Origin: Atriophallophorus winterbourni | Lineage: Eukaryota; Platyhelminthes; Trematoda; Plagiorchiida; Microphallidae | Length of the DNA: 64,000 nt | Assembly: GCA_013407085.1 (NCBI GenBank) | Contig: JACCGJ010001450.1 | Coordinates: 62,001-126,000, forward strand | Direction of reading: 5' to 3' | Shown here: positions 1-9,703 of the stretch, piece by piece | Layout of the letters: each line of letters starts with the position of its first letter | Position numbering within the stretch: position 1 is the first letter of the stretch | The notes under the pieces: model-generated | Told to the model about the DNA's origin: nothing | The model's database searches: none | Seen by the model: only the letters and a program-made list of their open reading frames with translations | Translations under genes and position numbers: made by a program

Positions 1-314
1 GCTAGGTCGAGCTTTGCGAAGTATTTACCACCATTGAGCATTGTGAACAAATCATCTGCGACCGGTAATGGATAGTGGTGAATTTCCAAAACGGCATTCA
101 ATCCAGTTGAAAAATCGGCGCAGATTCGGATGGATCCATCCGGCTTTTTAACGACAGCGATGAGTGCTGCTCAGGCAGAGTAGGTTACTGGAACCAGAAC
201 ACCTTGATCTTGTAGCCTTTGAAGTTCAGCTCCGACTTGTGGTAGGGATGCGTACGGCACAGGTCGTTTCGGACGGAATACAGGCTTGTCGTCATTTTTG
301 AGATGGAGATTAGC
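1..314 (-). pseudogene. reverse transcriptase N-terminal part (Ty3-like)
   Basis: Minus-strand translation continues in frame from the protease and gives the usual start of a Ty3-type RT: a PVFRPKRPVPYA block, then [16 protein letters not shown], then [16 protein letters not shown] and KYFAKLDL just before the window edge. These match RT motifs 0 to 2 of the family; the catalytic Y-x-D-D motif lies outside the window. A TGA at 171-173 interrupts the otherwise good frame, at a place where the family usually has tryptophan. Not functional in this copy. Confidence 0.75.
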
Positions 315-317
315 TTA

Positions 318-788
318 CTTCATGTTACATATTCCAAGTTCGTTTGTAAACACGGTTGCATGTTCAAGCATTATCGCATCTCGCTTTTTCTGCAGAGTTT
401 CGGTTGCTTCTACTTGATTGCAGATTGCACTGATCGGAAGGCGAGCCAAATCGAGAAGATCGAACCAATCGAGACCAAACAGGTTGAGTTGAGAATTCGA
501 CACGTAGCACGTGCCTACGACTGTTGAGCTTCCGAACGAGATGTGGCATTGTAGCTGTCCAGTCAGCTGTACGGAACCTCCACAAGCACTGGTAGCGGTC
601 TGTGTCGTAGATTTGAGTTCTGGGGAACCAAGTTTCCGCCAGAGTTTTCGGGAAATGATCGTGATTTCCGATGCAGTGTCAAAATGCAATCGAACAGATT
701 GACCGTTGATCTGGACCATTACGAATTTTCTCCGATCGGCTGTGTTGACCTGGAACGTAGAAAAAAGACTGAGAGACTTTTTCAAATG
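318..788 (-). pseudogene. retropepsin-like aspartic protease (Ty3-like)
   Basis: The minus-strand frame contains LHFDTASEITIIS, a retropepsin active-site motif in which the usual D-T-G-S reads D-T-A-S, a variant known in some Ty3 lineages. Downstream is the hydrophobic strand ending in LNLFGLDWFD, typical of the end of the protease before RT. There is no ATG at the left border: the frame continues from gag across a TAG stop at 789-791. The frame ends in TAA at 315-317, after which RT resumes in the same frame, so both stops look like nonsense mutations rather than programmed ends. Readthrough cannot be excluded for the first. Confidence 0.7.
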
Positions 789-791
789 CTA

Positions 792-1768
792 ATGTGAAGA
801 ACTCGAGCTACCAATACTCTGTTGACAGAAAGCATCTTTGTGACCAACGATGCTACATCGTTGACATCGGTGTTGCTTGAACGGGCAGAATTTGACGAAA
901 TGCCATGCGCCGCATAGCCAACACGCAGAAGGAGGCTTCTTTGATCCTGGCGAAGATGGATTTGGTTTCTGGGAACCAGGTTGATTCGGGTCAAGAATAT
1001 GTATCTTCTTATGGATTGAATGTACTGCATGTTTGCCATGATCCCCAAGGTGGACCATAGCCGAATCCCGATGGCGATTGACTGCAGGTTTACCATGGTC
1101 CCCATATTGGACCATAGCCGAATCCCGTTGGATATTTACCAATCGAAGATATTCGTCACCAATGGCTTGTAGTGTGCGTGAGGGGTCCTGTTTCAATCGA
1201 TTAAGAAGCTGGGTCCTGATATCTATGAAACTGGAAGACTGGAGACTGCATATAAATATGAGCGATTGAAATTGATCATCCGTTAGTGAACGAAGTTTAA
1301 ACCGCTTGCACTCTCTGTTAACAATGCCCATGTGTGTTAAGATTCCTGCATAACCAGTTTTAGGCAACGATAACGTGTGTTAAAGAGTGATGATCTGTCT
1401 CCAAATAGTTGTTTCAGTGTTTCGACCGTCTGTATGAATAAACGATCGCGTGGGTTTTGTGGCAAGATAAAGTTATAATATTTATCGAATTCACTGGGGC
1501 CAAGTTTGCGAAGTAGGAGCCTAACTTTCCACGCATCGTCCTGTGCGGCAAAATCTACGCGGAATAAATCTTCATACCTACGGAACCACGTCTCGAACGT
1601 GATATTAGCCTCAGCGTCGAAATTAAATTCATGGATACTATTAGCAATACCATCGACGGATGGTGGAGCACTGCAGCTCGCTAGATTACCTGGAATTTTA
1701 CTTTGAATTAATAATTCCATCAACTTTATTTGCTGTTCGAGCAAAATTTCTAATTTACTCTGATCCAT
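792..1768 (-). pseudogene. Gag with two zinc knuckles (Ty3-like), frameshifted
   Basis: The start is the ATG at 1766-1768, just after the primer-binding site. The capsid-like part contains FETWFRRYEDLF and VRLLLRKLG, typical of Ty3 Gag proteins. The frame ends at 1337 and the protein continues in another frame from about 1367 (VNRECKRFKLRSL, then FICSLQSSSFIDIRTQLL), so one indel lies at about 1340-1370. The C-terminal part has two knuckles: C-x2-C-x3-H-x4-C and C-x2-C-x4-H-x4-C, expected to bind RNA. A short internal duplication gives RDSAMVQ/RDSAMVH copies before the knuckles. Confidence 0.75.
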
Positions 1769-1792
1769 TTTTTAATTGAAAAAATTAAAAAT

Positions 1793-1804
1793 CCCCCGTC
1801 GCCA
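1793..1804 (-). promoter_or_regulatory. primer-binding site of the left Ty3-like element
   Basis: On the minus strand the sequence reads TGGCGACGGGGG four bases after the inferred LTR end. A TGG start is expected for pairing with the CCA end of a tRNA. The tRNA species was not identified. Confidence 0.5.
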
Positions 1805-1808
1805 ATAA

Positions 1809-2006
1809 TGTTATATATTACCCTAGTAGAACCCAAGTATTAATTACCCAAAATGTTTAACACTGAAAACCTTTATGCTATCAGTCACAAGTGACTAACT
1901 AACCCAACACTACGCGTAGCAAGAACAAAGGCAGGCTGTTTAGACAAAGAGCGTTACCGTCTCTGACCATAAAGCCATTAGGCTGTCACTCGTGTGTATT
2001 TATACA
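1809..2006 (-). repeat. 5' LTR of the left Ty3-like element (boundaries approximate)
   Basis: The plus-strand edge starts TGTTATATATT next to the primer-binding site and plausibly ends in CA at 2006, where LINE coding sequence begins. The 198 bp length is close to the 195 bp LTR of the other Ty3 element in the window. The partner LTR is outside the window, so the outer border is an inference. Confidence 0.45.
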
Positions 2007-2840
2007 CTGAATCATTATGCGAGACAAAATGGACCGATCAGTATATTCATATACGGCATGAATCTAAATATAGCTTGAGAAACAGTGAAAAAACTATTAA
2101 GTTACTAAGGTTTCGTACTAAAGTAAGGAACAGTTTCTTCTTGACTAAATATGCTAAACTGTGGAATCTTCTTCCAAAATATATAAGACTCAGTTTATCT
2201 TTAAATGAATTCAAACCACATCTGGCTTCATTTCTTACCGTTGATAAAATTTGCAATCTACTTAATTTAAATGTTCTACCTGATGATTTATATAATAATG
2301 GCATTCCTGGTTATTGATATTAAATAAACGTTCATATCGTTCGAAACAACATTCTCCCGCTTCTGAGTTTTGTTCTCCACAGCAAAATTCTCAATCCGCA
2401 CCAAAATGAAACTGGCCCCCAGACCTCAAACTAGTGGAATAAACCACTTTCGCCTAGCGAACAAGAAAACGGCTTATGGTCAGGAAAGATCAATCTATTT
2501 ACAACAATCATAATCAAAAATTTTGGAACATCAACAATAGAGATTCTTCGCGCATCTTATATGGACCTTATCTATTGATCATCAGTGTTGCCGAAAACAT
2601 TCTAGACTTTTCCTTGCAATAGCTGTGTTTTCGTAATATATCAGATCACGTACCGATTACCTGGAAACAACTTTAAATACCGTTACCTTTATAATTATTG
2701 AACGTTAAATTCTGCTGAAACAAATGACCTTGAACAAATTGTTTTTGCAAATGTACATACTATAATCTGACTGTACAAAGCTTTTGGAAATTATTGATCA
2801 TGTTTAACATGCCTTGGATTTCCAAGAATAAAATTTATTC
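2007..2840 (+). mobile_element. CR1/jockey-like LINE 3' end (copy A)
   Basis: The frame up to 2317 aligns with the last residues of the LINE ORF2 that ends at 7595: both share a block ending TKVRxxFFLxxYAxLWNxLP and both end in GIPG plus an aromatic residue. About 500 bp of 3' UTR follows, ending with the hairpin CCTTGG-ATTT-CCAAG at about 2813-2827 and a TTTATT-rich tail. The copy is 5' truncated, as usual for LINE insertions. Confidence 0.7.
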
Positions 2841-2917
2841 ATTTAAAAGAAATCGAGAATCATAAATTATAATGAGGTATAAGTTATAATGAGATTTTGA
2901 GGAAAATATTAATAGTT

Positions 2918-3102
2918 ACTCAACAAACAGTTAAACAGACAGACATCCTCAATGGACCTTATGCGTTAAACATCAGTGCTTCCGGGATCATTCATTGACT
3001 TTTCCTGTTTTTGTAATAAATCAGATCACGTACAGACTTTCTGAAAGTTACATACAAAGACTGTTACATTCAAGTAGAATCCTGTTACCTTTATATATAT
3101 AT
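2918..3102 (+). mobile_element. LINE 3' UTR, left half of split copy C
   Basis: This stretch (from the AGACAGACATCCTC block) matches the 3' UTR upstream of the second LTR at 9525-9703 and, more loosely, the UTR of copy A at 2540-2700. It stops exactly at the LTR starting at 3103. Its continuation, starting ATATTAAACGTTAAATTCAG, is found at 8750-8888. The two halves were therefore separated by the LTR insertion. Confidence 0.65.
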
Positions 3103-3450
3103 TGTAACGGAACGTCATTTCTTCTGTTTATTTTATATTTTGCGCCAAAATTATCGGTTGCTTTAATATCGTACAGAAAAGGATGTCGAAGTATTTCTAT
3201 GATCCTATTGTGAATGAGAATGGTAATGTTGGTTATTCTCTATTTATATTATATTGATTCTCAATCTTTTTGTTTTGTCGGACTCTAACCCGCGCTCGTC
3301 GGAGATCGTTTCCCCTTTGACCGCCACTATCTGCTGCTAAGACAGCCACCCGGCTTCGCATTCACACAAGGACCTGTGCACAATCATACAGCGACCCAGC
3401 TGCGCATCAACCACAGTACGTGTACACAACACTATTGTACTGCGTGATAT
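3103..3450 (+). repeat. LTR, left part (split by a LINE)
   Basis: It starts TGTAACGGAACG and follows the LTRs at 9704 and 10394 through the shared CGCGCTCGTCGGAG and ACCTGTGCACAATCAT blocks, up to TTGTACTGCGTGA. The remaining third of the LTR is at 8629-8749, beyond an inserted LINE. ATAT precedes it and ATAT follows the far end (8750-8753), consistent with a 4 bp target duplication. No internal region is present between the two parts other than the LINE, so this looks like a solo LTR. Confidence 0.7.
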
Positions 3451-3630
3451 TGCGTGATATTGATAAATCATCACGCGCGGTGTTTGAAATTTTGGCAAGT
3501 CTTTTATCTGCACTACACATATTTATATTTATATTGTCGATATGTCTCATTACAAGCTATCGAAATCTTCAAAAGCAACACACCGAACTACATTTCAATT
3601 AAAAAATGTTCGGTGGTTCTTGATGGAAAT

Positions 3631-4725
3631 ATGTCCACGGTTCTGACCACTGTACGGAACCTAGAAAACAAGATTGAATCAGTTGCAGATAAGCTGTCCA
3701 CAGTTTCTAAAATTTGCAGTATATTAGAACCACTAGCTATCCTTCTCGACCCTAGTTACGTATTAGACTCTGATCTTCTTCAAAAAACGGGTCGATTCAT
3801 AGTGTCGCTGACCTCAGAAATTGAGCAGCGTCGAAACCATGCTAAAAACATTATTCTTCTTAATGTAGGCGATAGATATCCTTTAGTGGACCTCAAAAAG
3901 ACAGTAATGTCTCGTTATGGCCTCCCTCTAGAATCGGCATCTATAATTAGGCTTAGAAAGCCTTCTAACCGTAGTTGTGCCCCGATATTATTAAAATGTG
4001 TTAACGAAAATTATGCGTTACATATACTTAATAATCAACATGTCTTAAAATCACTGCCTAAATTTTTAAATGTGTTGATCAAGCCAGACAACACACCCTT
4101 ACAACGCAAATGCGTTCCCAAGCGTTTCAACGTAGTAAAACCCTCAACAGTTATTCCCAATTTAATAGACCTGGATATTGTCGTTGATAATTCCACATCA
4201 ACATCAACAACTAATTCTAAGTTAAACATTGACGACGCAATGTTAACACCTGGCCCTAATAGCCATGTCCCCACTAAGGAAACCGTCACCGCAGCTTTGC
4301 AGCCCTCAGCTCGACCTATAATTAAAGCCACAAAAAAAGTCGTGCTCCCTGTCTTCAAATCAAATTCACCCTTACTACGTGGTGGACCGCGCATCATTAG
4401 GAACCATACGGTTGGGCGTAATTTTGATGGAAATAATCCATCTAATGGCTCATGTAATTATCACCCCGTACATAGACGGTTCCCGGTTATACCTGGCCCA
4501 CTTAATCCACTTATCCTCCCGCAAAGTCCCTTTTATCCCAAGCAGCCCTATTACTATCCTCCTCCAAGACCCTACACTTCTCCACTCCAATACGCTCCAC
4601 GTCTTCTAGATCAGCGCCCCCTCATGAATGGGAACCCGTTTAGTGCTTACACAAACCCATTTCAAAACATGTATGGCTCAATAGAAAATTTTCCTTTCCT
4701 TTACCACAACCCTTACCCATATTAG
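3631..4725 (+). CDS. LINE ORF1 protein (CR1/jockey-like)
   Basis: From the first ATG in the frame (3631) the product is 364 residues; the frame is also open upstream to 3454 without an ATG. The N-terminal part has a short coiled-coil-like stretch (VRNLENKIESVADKL). The middle (about residues 75-170) has a NIILLNVGD block followed by SIIRLRKPS, resembling the RNA-binding ORF1 region of jockey-type LINEs. The last 100 residues are rich in Pro, Tyr and Asn and look disordered. I see no zinc knuckle. The family role would be binding the element RNA; that is known of the family, not shown here. Its stop lies inside the open frame of ORF2. Confidence 0.65.
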   Translation: MSTVLTTVRNLENKIESVADKLSTVSKICSILEPLAILLDPSYVLDSDLLQKTGRFIVSLTSEIEQRRNHAKNIILLNVGDRYPLVDLKKTVMSRYGLPLESASIIRLRKPSNRSCAPILLKCVNENYALHILNNQHVLKSLPKFLNVLIKPDNTPLQRKCVPKRFNVVKPSTVIPNLIDLDIVVDNSTSTSTTNSKLNIDDAMLTPGPNSHVPTKETVTAALQPSARPIIKATKKVVLPVFKSNSPLLRGGPRIIRNHTVGRNFDGNNPSNGSCNYHPVHRRFPVIPGPLNPLILPQSPFYPKQPYYYPPPRPYTSPLQYAPRLLDQRPLMNGNPFSAYTNPFQNMYGSIENFPFLYHNPYPY

Positions 4726-4790
4726 CTCCGACAATTTCAAACAACTCGTGTAAATCGTTTTCTATTACGCATGTTAAATATCCTAAAATT

Positions 4791-7595
4791 CGCCTTCTGT
4801 TACTTAATGCTCGGTCAATTATTTCTAAGCTCCCTGCCCTTCAACATTTCTTGCTCTCAAACCCACACGAAATAGTTCTTATAACAGAAACGTGGACAAC
4901 TAATGACGTTCCCAACGTTTCACTTGAACTAGCCAACTATTTTATGTTTCGTAGGGACCGCAACCACACTCGTGGTGGTGGTATTCTTATTTATGTTAGT
5001 ACAGATCTCCAAGCAGAAATACATAGCTCTCGTATATTAGATGATCTAGACGACTCAATTTGGATCTCCTTACCTTCTCTTGATGCTCTCCTAGGATGCA
5101 TTTACAACCCGCCATCTCCATCCACACTCACTGTTGATAAGCTTATAAATGTTTTTACTGAGGCGTCCATTTCCCCCTTCAATAATAAGATTATTGCTGG
5201 AGACTTCAACATGCCACACGCCTGCTGGAATTCCCCGCATTCTTCAAATAAATTTTCATCCTTCTCCAAAACGATTCATCTTTTAGGTTTCACACAATCT
5301 GTGAAGAAGCCCACGAGGCTGTCCAGCGTTTTAGATTTGATTTTTACTTTAGGCACTGATCCCACCAACGTTGAAATCTTAACTTCACTACCCGGTTGCG
5401 ACCATAATATGATAACTTGCGTTTTGCGTCTTTCGCAAAAACCAGCGCATATACGCAAAGATGAGAAAGTTCATATCAATTGGACGAAGTTTTCGAATAT
5501 TCTTAGAACCTACGACTGGACAGAATTCTTTCTTTCCTCAAACTTTGAGCGCATCTCTTCGGTCTTTCATGATAACATCTCAGCATGCATTCGAAGTTCG
5601 TCTTCCTCTCATATTAGGAAGCGTAAGCGGGACCCAATAAACCTTATGGAGAAAAAGATAGCTCGACTTTCTGCTTCTGTGAACCATAAGTTAGATTTAT
5701 TTTCGGTTATGCGCAGACACGAACTTTGTAACTCTCTTTCAAATGTTAAGATTCGTCTTCTAGAACGCCAAGAAAGAAAGGCTTTAAACAGTGATTCAAT
5801 GACGAAATCATTAAATTACCTTTCGAAGACCAGGTGTATCCGGTCAACACATGATATTCCATCCATAATGTACCACGAAGATGATAAAGATATAGTCACT
5901 TCTGATGCGGTCACAATAAGTCAGGCTTTCTCTTTATTCTTCAGCAGCTCGTTCAATAACAACGCTTACCATCCACCAGCAAACAATAGCACTCCCTTAA
6001 ATACTATTGACTCCTTTACTTTTTCTGTACAAGAAGTAAAAGACATTTCTCGTCGAAGTAAAATCTCTTATAAGCCTGATGATGTAGGTTTTATTTCAGC
6101 CATCTTACACAACGATAATGAAGACTTTCCTTTACTCTTATTAAATCTTTTCAATATTTCTCTCAAATGTGGAATTTTTCCAACTCATTGGAAACACTCT
6201 GTTATTATCCCACGTTTAAAATCTGGTAATTCGAACCTCGTTACGAATTATCGCCCTATTAATCATACTCCTATTCTGTCTAGGTTATTTGAAAGGTTAA
6301 TCAAAAATTCTTTGTTGGGCTACCTTGGTCCAGATGCGTTCTCTCCAGTCCAACATGGATTCCTTAGCCAAAAGTCTTGTGTAACCTGCCAATTAGAATA
6401 CTTAGATCTCATAACGGCTTCCCTTGACCAAGGACTAGCAGTGATTGTTGTATTCTTGGACATAAGCAAAGCTTTCGATCGGGTTCCTCATACGCTACTC
6501 CTTTTGAAGCTATCATGTTTAGGTATTCATGGGCCTTTATTGAGCTGGTTCCGTTCTTTTCTATCTGATCGCACCTTTTCGGTTCACGTTAATGGAGTTA
6601 CCTCAACTAATCAGCCAATTCCAAGTGGCGTAATTCAAGGCAGCGTTCTAGGTCCACTTCTTTTTCTTATCTATGTTAATGATCTACAAAATGTTGTAGA
6701 TCACTCTAAGCTATTCATCTTCGCGGATGACATAAAAGTAGTCTTAACATCTCCTCCTGGTGAAGTGTCACAGGCCCTGATATCCCTTAACCGTGATCTT
6801 GCCTCTCTATCTAGCTGGGGCTCACAATGGGGATTAGAATTCTCTGCTTCTAAGACACAATATATGGGATTACGTTGTTCAATCCCTTCTAACACACTCA
6901 CGATAAATGGCTCAACCATCACACCTTCTGCAGAAATTAAGGACCTTGGATTTAGATACTCCTCTTCTCTCAATTTTAATGAACAAGCCAGACACCTCAT
7001 TGCGAGAGCAAGACAAAACTTTAGCCTAATTAACCATAAATTCCTCTTACGCGAGAGTAAAATAGCTTTATATAAGATGAAGGTCCTACCAATTCTCGAT
7101 TATTGTAATATCATCTATTCTCACATGGGTAGGCGTGATTGTTTTCTCTTAGAGAGACTTCAACGTACTTTCAGCAAAATAACTTTGGGCTATTCAAACC
7201 CCTTGCCTTATCTTGAAAGGTGTAATTTGCTGAATGTCGAACCACTATGGCTACGCAGAATTCATCTGAATCTGCTTCTTTTCTTTCGAATCATTACCCA
7301 GCAACGAATTAAGCTTCAGTCTGGCATGCGCTTTCACGATTATATCCGATATGATCTGCGCAATCGAACAAGGCTGTTGAATATCCCCATGTCTCGCACT
7401 AAAGTTAGACGTAACTTCTTCTTAGTTAGATATGCGCAACTTTGGAATTCCCTTCCTCTTCATTTCCGTATGTGCACATCTACAGGGAAATTTAAAACGC
7501 TTGTAGAAACCCTTACTGTTCACTCACTTTCCCAAATCCTTAAGATAAACTCTTCCCTAGATATTCTATACTCTCATGGGATCCCAGGTTTCTAA
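4791..7595 (+). CDS. LINE ORF2: endonuclease and reverse transcriptase
   Basis: The conserved start of the APE-type endonuclease, LLLLNARSIISKL, begins at about 4794, upstream of the first ATG of the frame (4851). The frame is open further back and overlaps the end of ORF1, so translation may need frameshifting or reinitiation. Endonuclease landmarks: ITETW, then AGDFNMPH, then GCDHNMI. RT landmarks: FLDISKAFDRVPH, then GVIQGSVLGPLLFLIYVND, then the catalytic FADD. The C-terminal region has a LDYCNIIYSHM block and ends in GIPGF. No stop or frameshift is visible over about 930 codons, which is the usual size for CR1-type ORF2. It nicks target DNA and copies element RNA in the family model. Confidence 0.85.
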   Translation, partial: RLLLLNARSIISKLPALQHFLLSNPHEIVLITETWTTNDVPNVSLELANYFMFRRDRNHTRGGGILIYVSTDLQAEIHSSRILDDLDDSIWISLPSLDALLGCIYNPPSPSTLTVDKLINVFTEASISPFNNKIIAGDFNMPHACWNSPHSSNKFSSFSKTIHLLGFTQSVKKPTRLSSVLDLIFTLGTDPTNVEILTSLPGCDHNMITCVLRLSQKPAHIRKDEKVHINWTKFSNILRTYDWTEFFLSSNFERISSVFHDNISACIRSSSSSHIRKRKRDPINLMEKKIARLSASVNHKLDLFSVMRRHELCNSLSNVKIRLLERQERKALNSDSMTKSLNYLSKTRCIRSTHDIPSIMYHEDDKDIVTSDAVTISQAFSLFFSSSFNNNAYHPPANNSTPLNTIDSFTFSVQEVKDISRRSKISYKPDDVGFISAILHNDNEDFPLLLLNLFNISLKCGIFPTHWKHSVIIPRLKSGNSNLVTNYRPINHTPILSRLFERLIKNSLLGYLGPDAFSPVQHGFLSQKSCVTCQLEYLDLITASLDQGLAVIVVFLDISKAFDRVPHTLLLLKLSCLGIHGPLLSWFRSFLSDRTFSVHVNGVTSTNQPIPSGVIQGSVLGPLLFLIYVNDLQNVVDHSKLFIFADDIKVVLTSPPGEVSQALISLNRDLASLSSWGSQWGLEFSASKTQYMGLRCSIPSNTLTINGSTITPSAEIKDLGFRYSSSLNFNEQARHLIARARQNFSLINHKFLLRESKIALYKMKVLPILDYCNIIYSHMGRRDCFLLERLQRTFSKITLGYSNPLPYLERCNLLNVEPLWLRRIHLNLLLFFRIITQQRIKLQSGMRFHDYIRYDLRNRTRLLNIPMSRTKVRRNFFLVRYAQLWNSLPLHFRMCTSTGKFKTLVETLTVHSLSQILKINSSLDILYSHGIPGF

Positions 7596-8628
7596 TTCCA
7601 CATCTTTCTCCACATATTAGTTTATCATGATGTCTTATTGTATTCTTTGGATAACTGGCCAGTCAAGTGTCAGGTTGTCCGACCTTAAATATGTTTTTAG
7701 ACATCTTCATCGTAACCGTGCGTTTTATGATCATTTTTACCATATGACTATATCCTCAACCGTTATCTGCTTACATTAAACCCATTTATGCATAAAAACA
7801 TGTTTTTACATAACGTATTTATTATAAAAAAAAAAAAGAAAAAAACGCTAAAAATGCCAAAAATATTGTCTTTTTTGTGATCTTTTTTATCGTTTATAAT
7901 AAATGTAAAATTTCACAATGATAACCTCTCACCATGATGGTGAAGAGAATATTTTCAATCGTGTTCCAGTGTCTCCGACTCCGAAACCAACTCCGATACT
8001 GGTCCTTGCATCTTCCGCGTAAAACTGATTCTTCTACATGAACCGAAATCCATACTGGCGAATAGTTTTGGTTTCCCTGATTTGACAATTCTTCGACTTT
8101 CCTGGATCGTACAACCGGCCCAAACCTCATGCAATTTAAACCACAATCTCCTCTTTCCCCTCCATTTTCTAATTTTTTTCAATTTAACTTCGGATTTTTA
8201 TGTGCTTTTTTTCAATCACACCCACCAACATTCCGAAGAAGTCATTTATATATATATAAGGAACTTTCTTTATTTCGAAAATTTATTTTTACTGTGACAA
8301 TTATATCTTCACACGCACTATTTCCTCCATAATTTTTTCCGTTATTTTCTTTTCCTTCAATCCCTGCTCCAGAATTAATCGCATCCCCTTCATTTGATTA
8401 TTTCGATGCAATCTAGATGAAACTTTATTACTGTGTGACATTGCGCGAAAAAGTTAACTTTCTTACCCTTGTAAATTTACCATCCTTTATTAATCAGCAA
8501 AATGTTCAAAATTCCGCTTGATAAGGTCATTTTACAATTTATTTATTTTGTACACATTGATAACCTGATCATGTTTTGCATGCCTTGGTTTACCAAGAAT
8601 ATAGTATTATTATTATTATTATTATTAT

Positions 8629-8749
8629 TTACCAGCTCCGGCTGTGCATCATTCCATACATCTTTGTATTCCGACTTCCGGAGTTCTTATTTGGTGTGTG
8701 TGCTATCACTGTGCTTGTGGTAAACTAGAGCTTTACCTCAACCGCTACA
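8629..8749 (+). repeat. LTR, right part (continuation of 3103-3450)
   Basis: It starts TACCAGCTCCGGCTG, exactly where the left part stops when both are aligned to the intact LTR at 9704-10196, and ends CAACCGCTACA, the expected CA end. It is followed by ATAT, matching the four bases before 3103. Confidence 0.7.
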
Positions 8750-8888
8750 ATATTAAACGTTAAATTCAGCTGAAAAATGACCTTGAAAATTGTTTTTTGC
8801 AAATGTACACACTACAATCTGATTGTAGAAACCTTTTGGAAATTATTGAACATAGTCAACATGCCTTGGATTTCCAAGAATAAAATGT
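8750..8888 (+). mobile_element. LINE 3' UTR, right half of split copy C
   Basis: It aligns with 2690-2840 of copy A over AACGTTAAATTC, then ATGACCTTGAA, and the CCTTGG-ATTT-CCAAG hairpin (8864-8878), ending in a TATTTATTTAT tail. It continues the sequence interrupted at 3102. Confidence 0.65.
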
Positions 8889-8939
8889 ATTTATTTATCT
8901 GTTTAAATGTTCCAGACACATTTCTCTGCGTTTTTGTCC

Positions 8940-9703
8940 TCTTTTGGAAGATGGGCTTCGTGTTGCATTTTCTCAGTCTAAATGTGAAAGCGACCTCTTG
9001 GAGAGGGTACAAAGGAGGGGCACCAAGGTGGTTAGTAGAATGCGCCAACTCGCGTACTAGGATAGGAGGAGCTTATTGAAACTCTACTCCCTTGAACTTC
9101 GAAGGGAAAGATTTGACCTACTCCTGACACGCCGTATTCATCTCGGTCAATATGGAAACGAGTTCCTCCAGTACTTCCGATTAGTAGGCGAGTCGATGAC
9201 GCGGGGACATGAATTTAAGTTGCAGAAGCCTAAAAGGATGAAGCTGAGTGATGCGAGCACGCTATCCACGCAGGTGATGAACACATGGAACTCTCTACAG
9301 AAAGAGCTCCTGTCTCTACCATCTGAGCAGCTATTCAAAAGCGCGTTGGATCAGCATTCGTTGAGACGGATGGACTTGATCCCGGAGTGATATAGTAGTG
9401 TTCCTCTACTCTCAGGGTTTGCCTTGTCAGCAGAAGTCACCCATGTCTATTACTGTGATGAAGCTAAACGGGATTTTATCCCTTCTGCTTTCGATTCAGA
9501 AGAATAAGAAAAAGAAGACTTCTGCTGGAACAGTTAGACAGACAGACATCCTCCATGGACCTTATCCGTTAAACATAAGTGCTTCCGGGATCATTAATTG
9601 ACTTTTCCAGTTTTTGTAATAAATCAGATCACGTACAGACTACCTGAAAGTAACTTTTAAATACCGTTACCTTCAAGTATAATCCTGTTACCTTTATATA
9701 TAT
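8940..9703 (+). pseudogene. CR1-like LINE 3' end (copy D) with 3' UTR
   Basis: The frame with LLERVQRRGTKVVSRM and then 9076-9390 (LKLYSLELRRERFDLL, ending LIPE) is the C-terminal domain of CR1-type ORF2 proteins; one in-frame stop lies near 9058. It is of a different subfamily from copies A and B. The 3' UTR from about 9525 matches 2918-3102 and is cut at 9703 by the next LTR. A GAATAAGAAAAAGAAGA stretch sits at about 9501. Confidence 0.65.

Larger units (their letters stand above)
1..2006 (-). mobile_element. Ty3-like LTR retrotransposon, decayed, cut by window edge
   Basis: Read on the minus strand this is a 5' LTR (about 1809-2006), a primer-binding site, gag, an aspartic protease and the start of reverse transcriptase, which runs off position 1. 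The order gag-protease-RT is seen directly and fits Ty3/gypsy; the integrase position cannot be checked. The reading frame is broken by a frameshift in gag near 1340-1370 and by three in-frame stops (789-791, 315-317 and 171-173), so this copy cannot encode a working polyprotein. Its right end abuts a LINE fragment of the CR1 type. Decay is clearly more advanced than in the Ty3 element at 10677-14013. Confidence 0.8.
3451..8628 (+). mobile_element. near full-length CR1/jockey-like LINE (copy B)
   Basis: About 5.2 kb with a 5' UTR, an ORF1, an ORF2 with endonuclease and reverse transcriptase, and a 3' UTR of about 1 kb ending in a CTTGG/CCAAG hairpin and a short ATT-repeat tail (8603-8628). 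It sits inside an LTR whose halves flank it. The left border shows a directly repeated GCGTGATATT (3441-3461); the right target duplication is masked by the ATT tail. Both long frames are free of stops, which makes this the best-preserved autonomous element in the window. Confidence 0.8.

Noticed and set aside
4035..4397. 120-codon minus-strand frame
   Set aside because: Shadow of LINE ORF1 on the plus strand.
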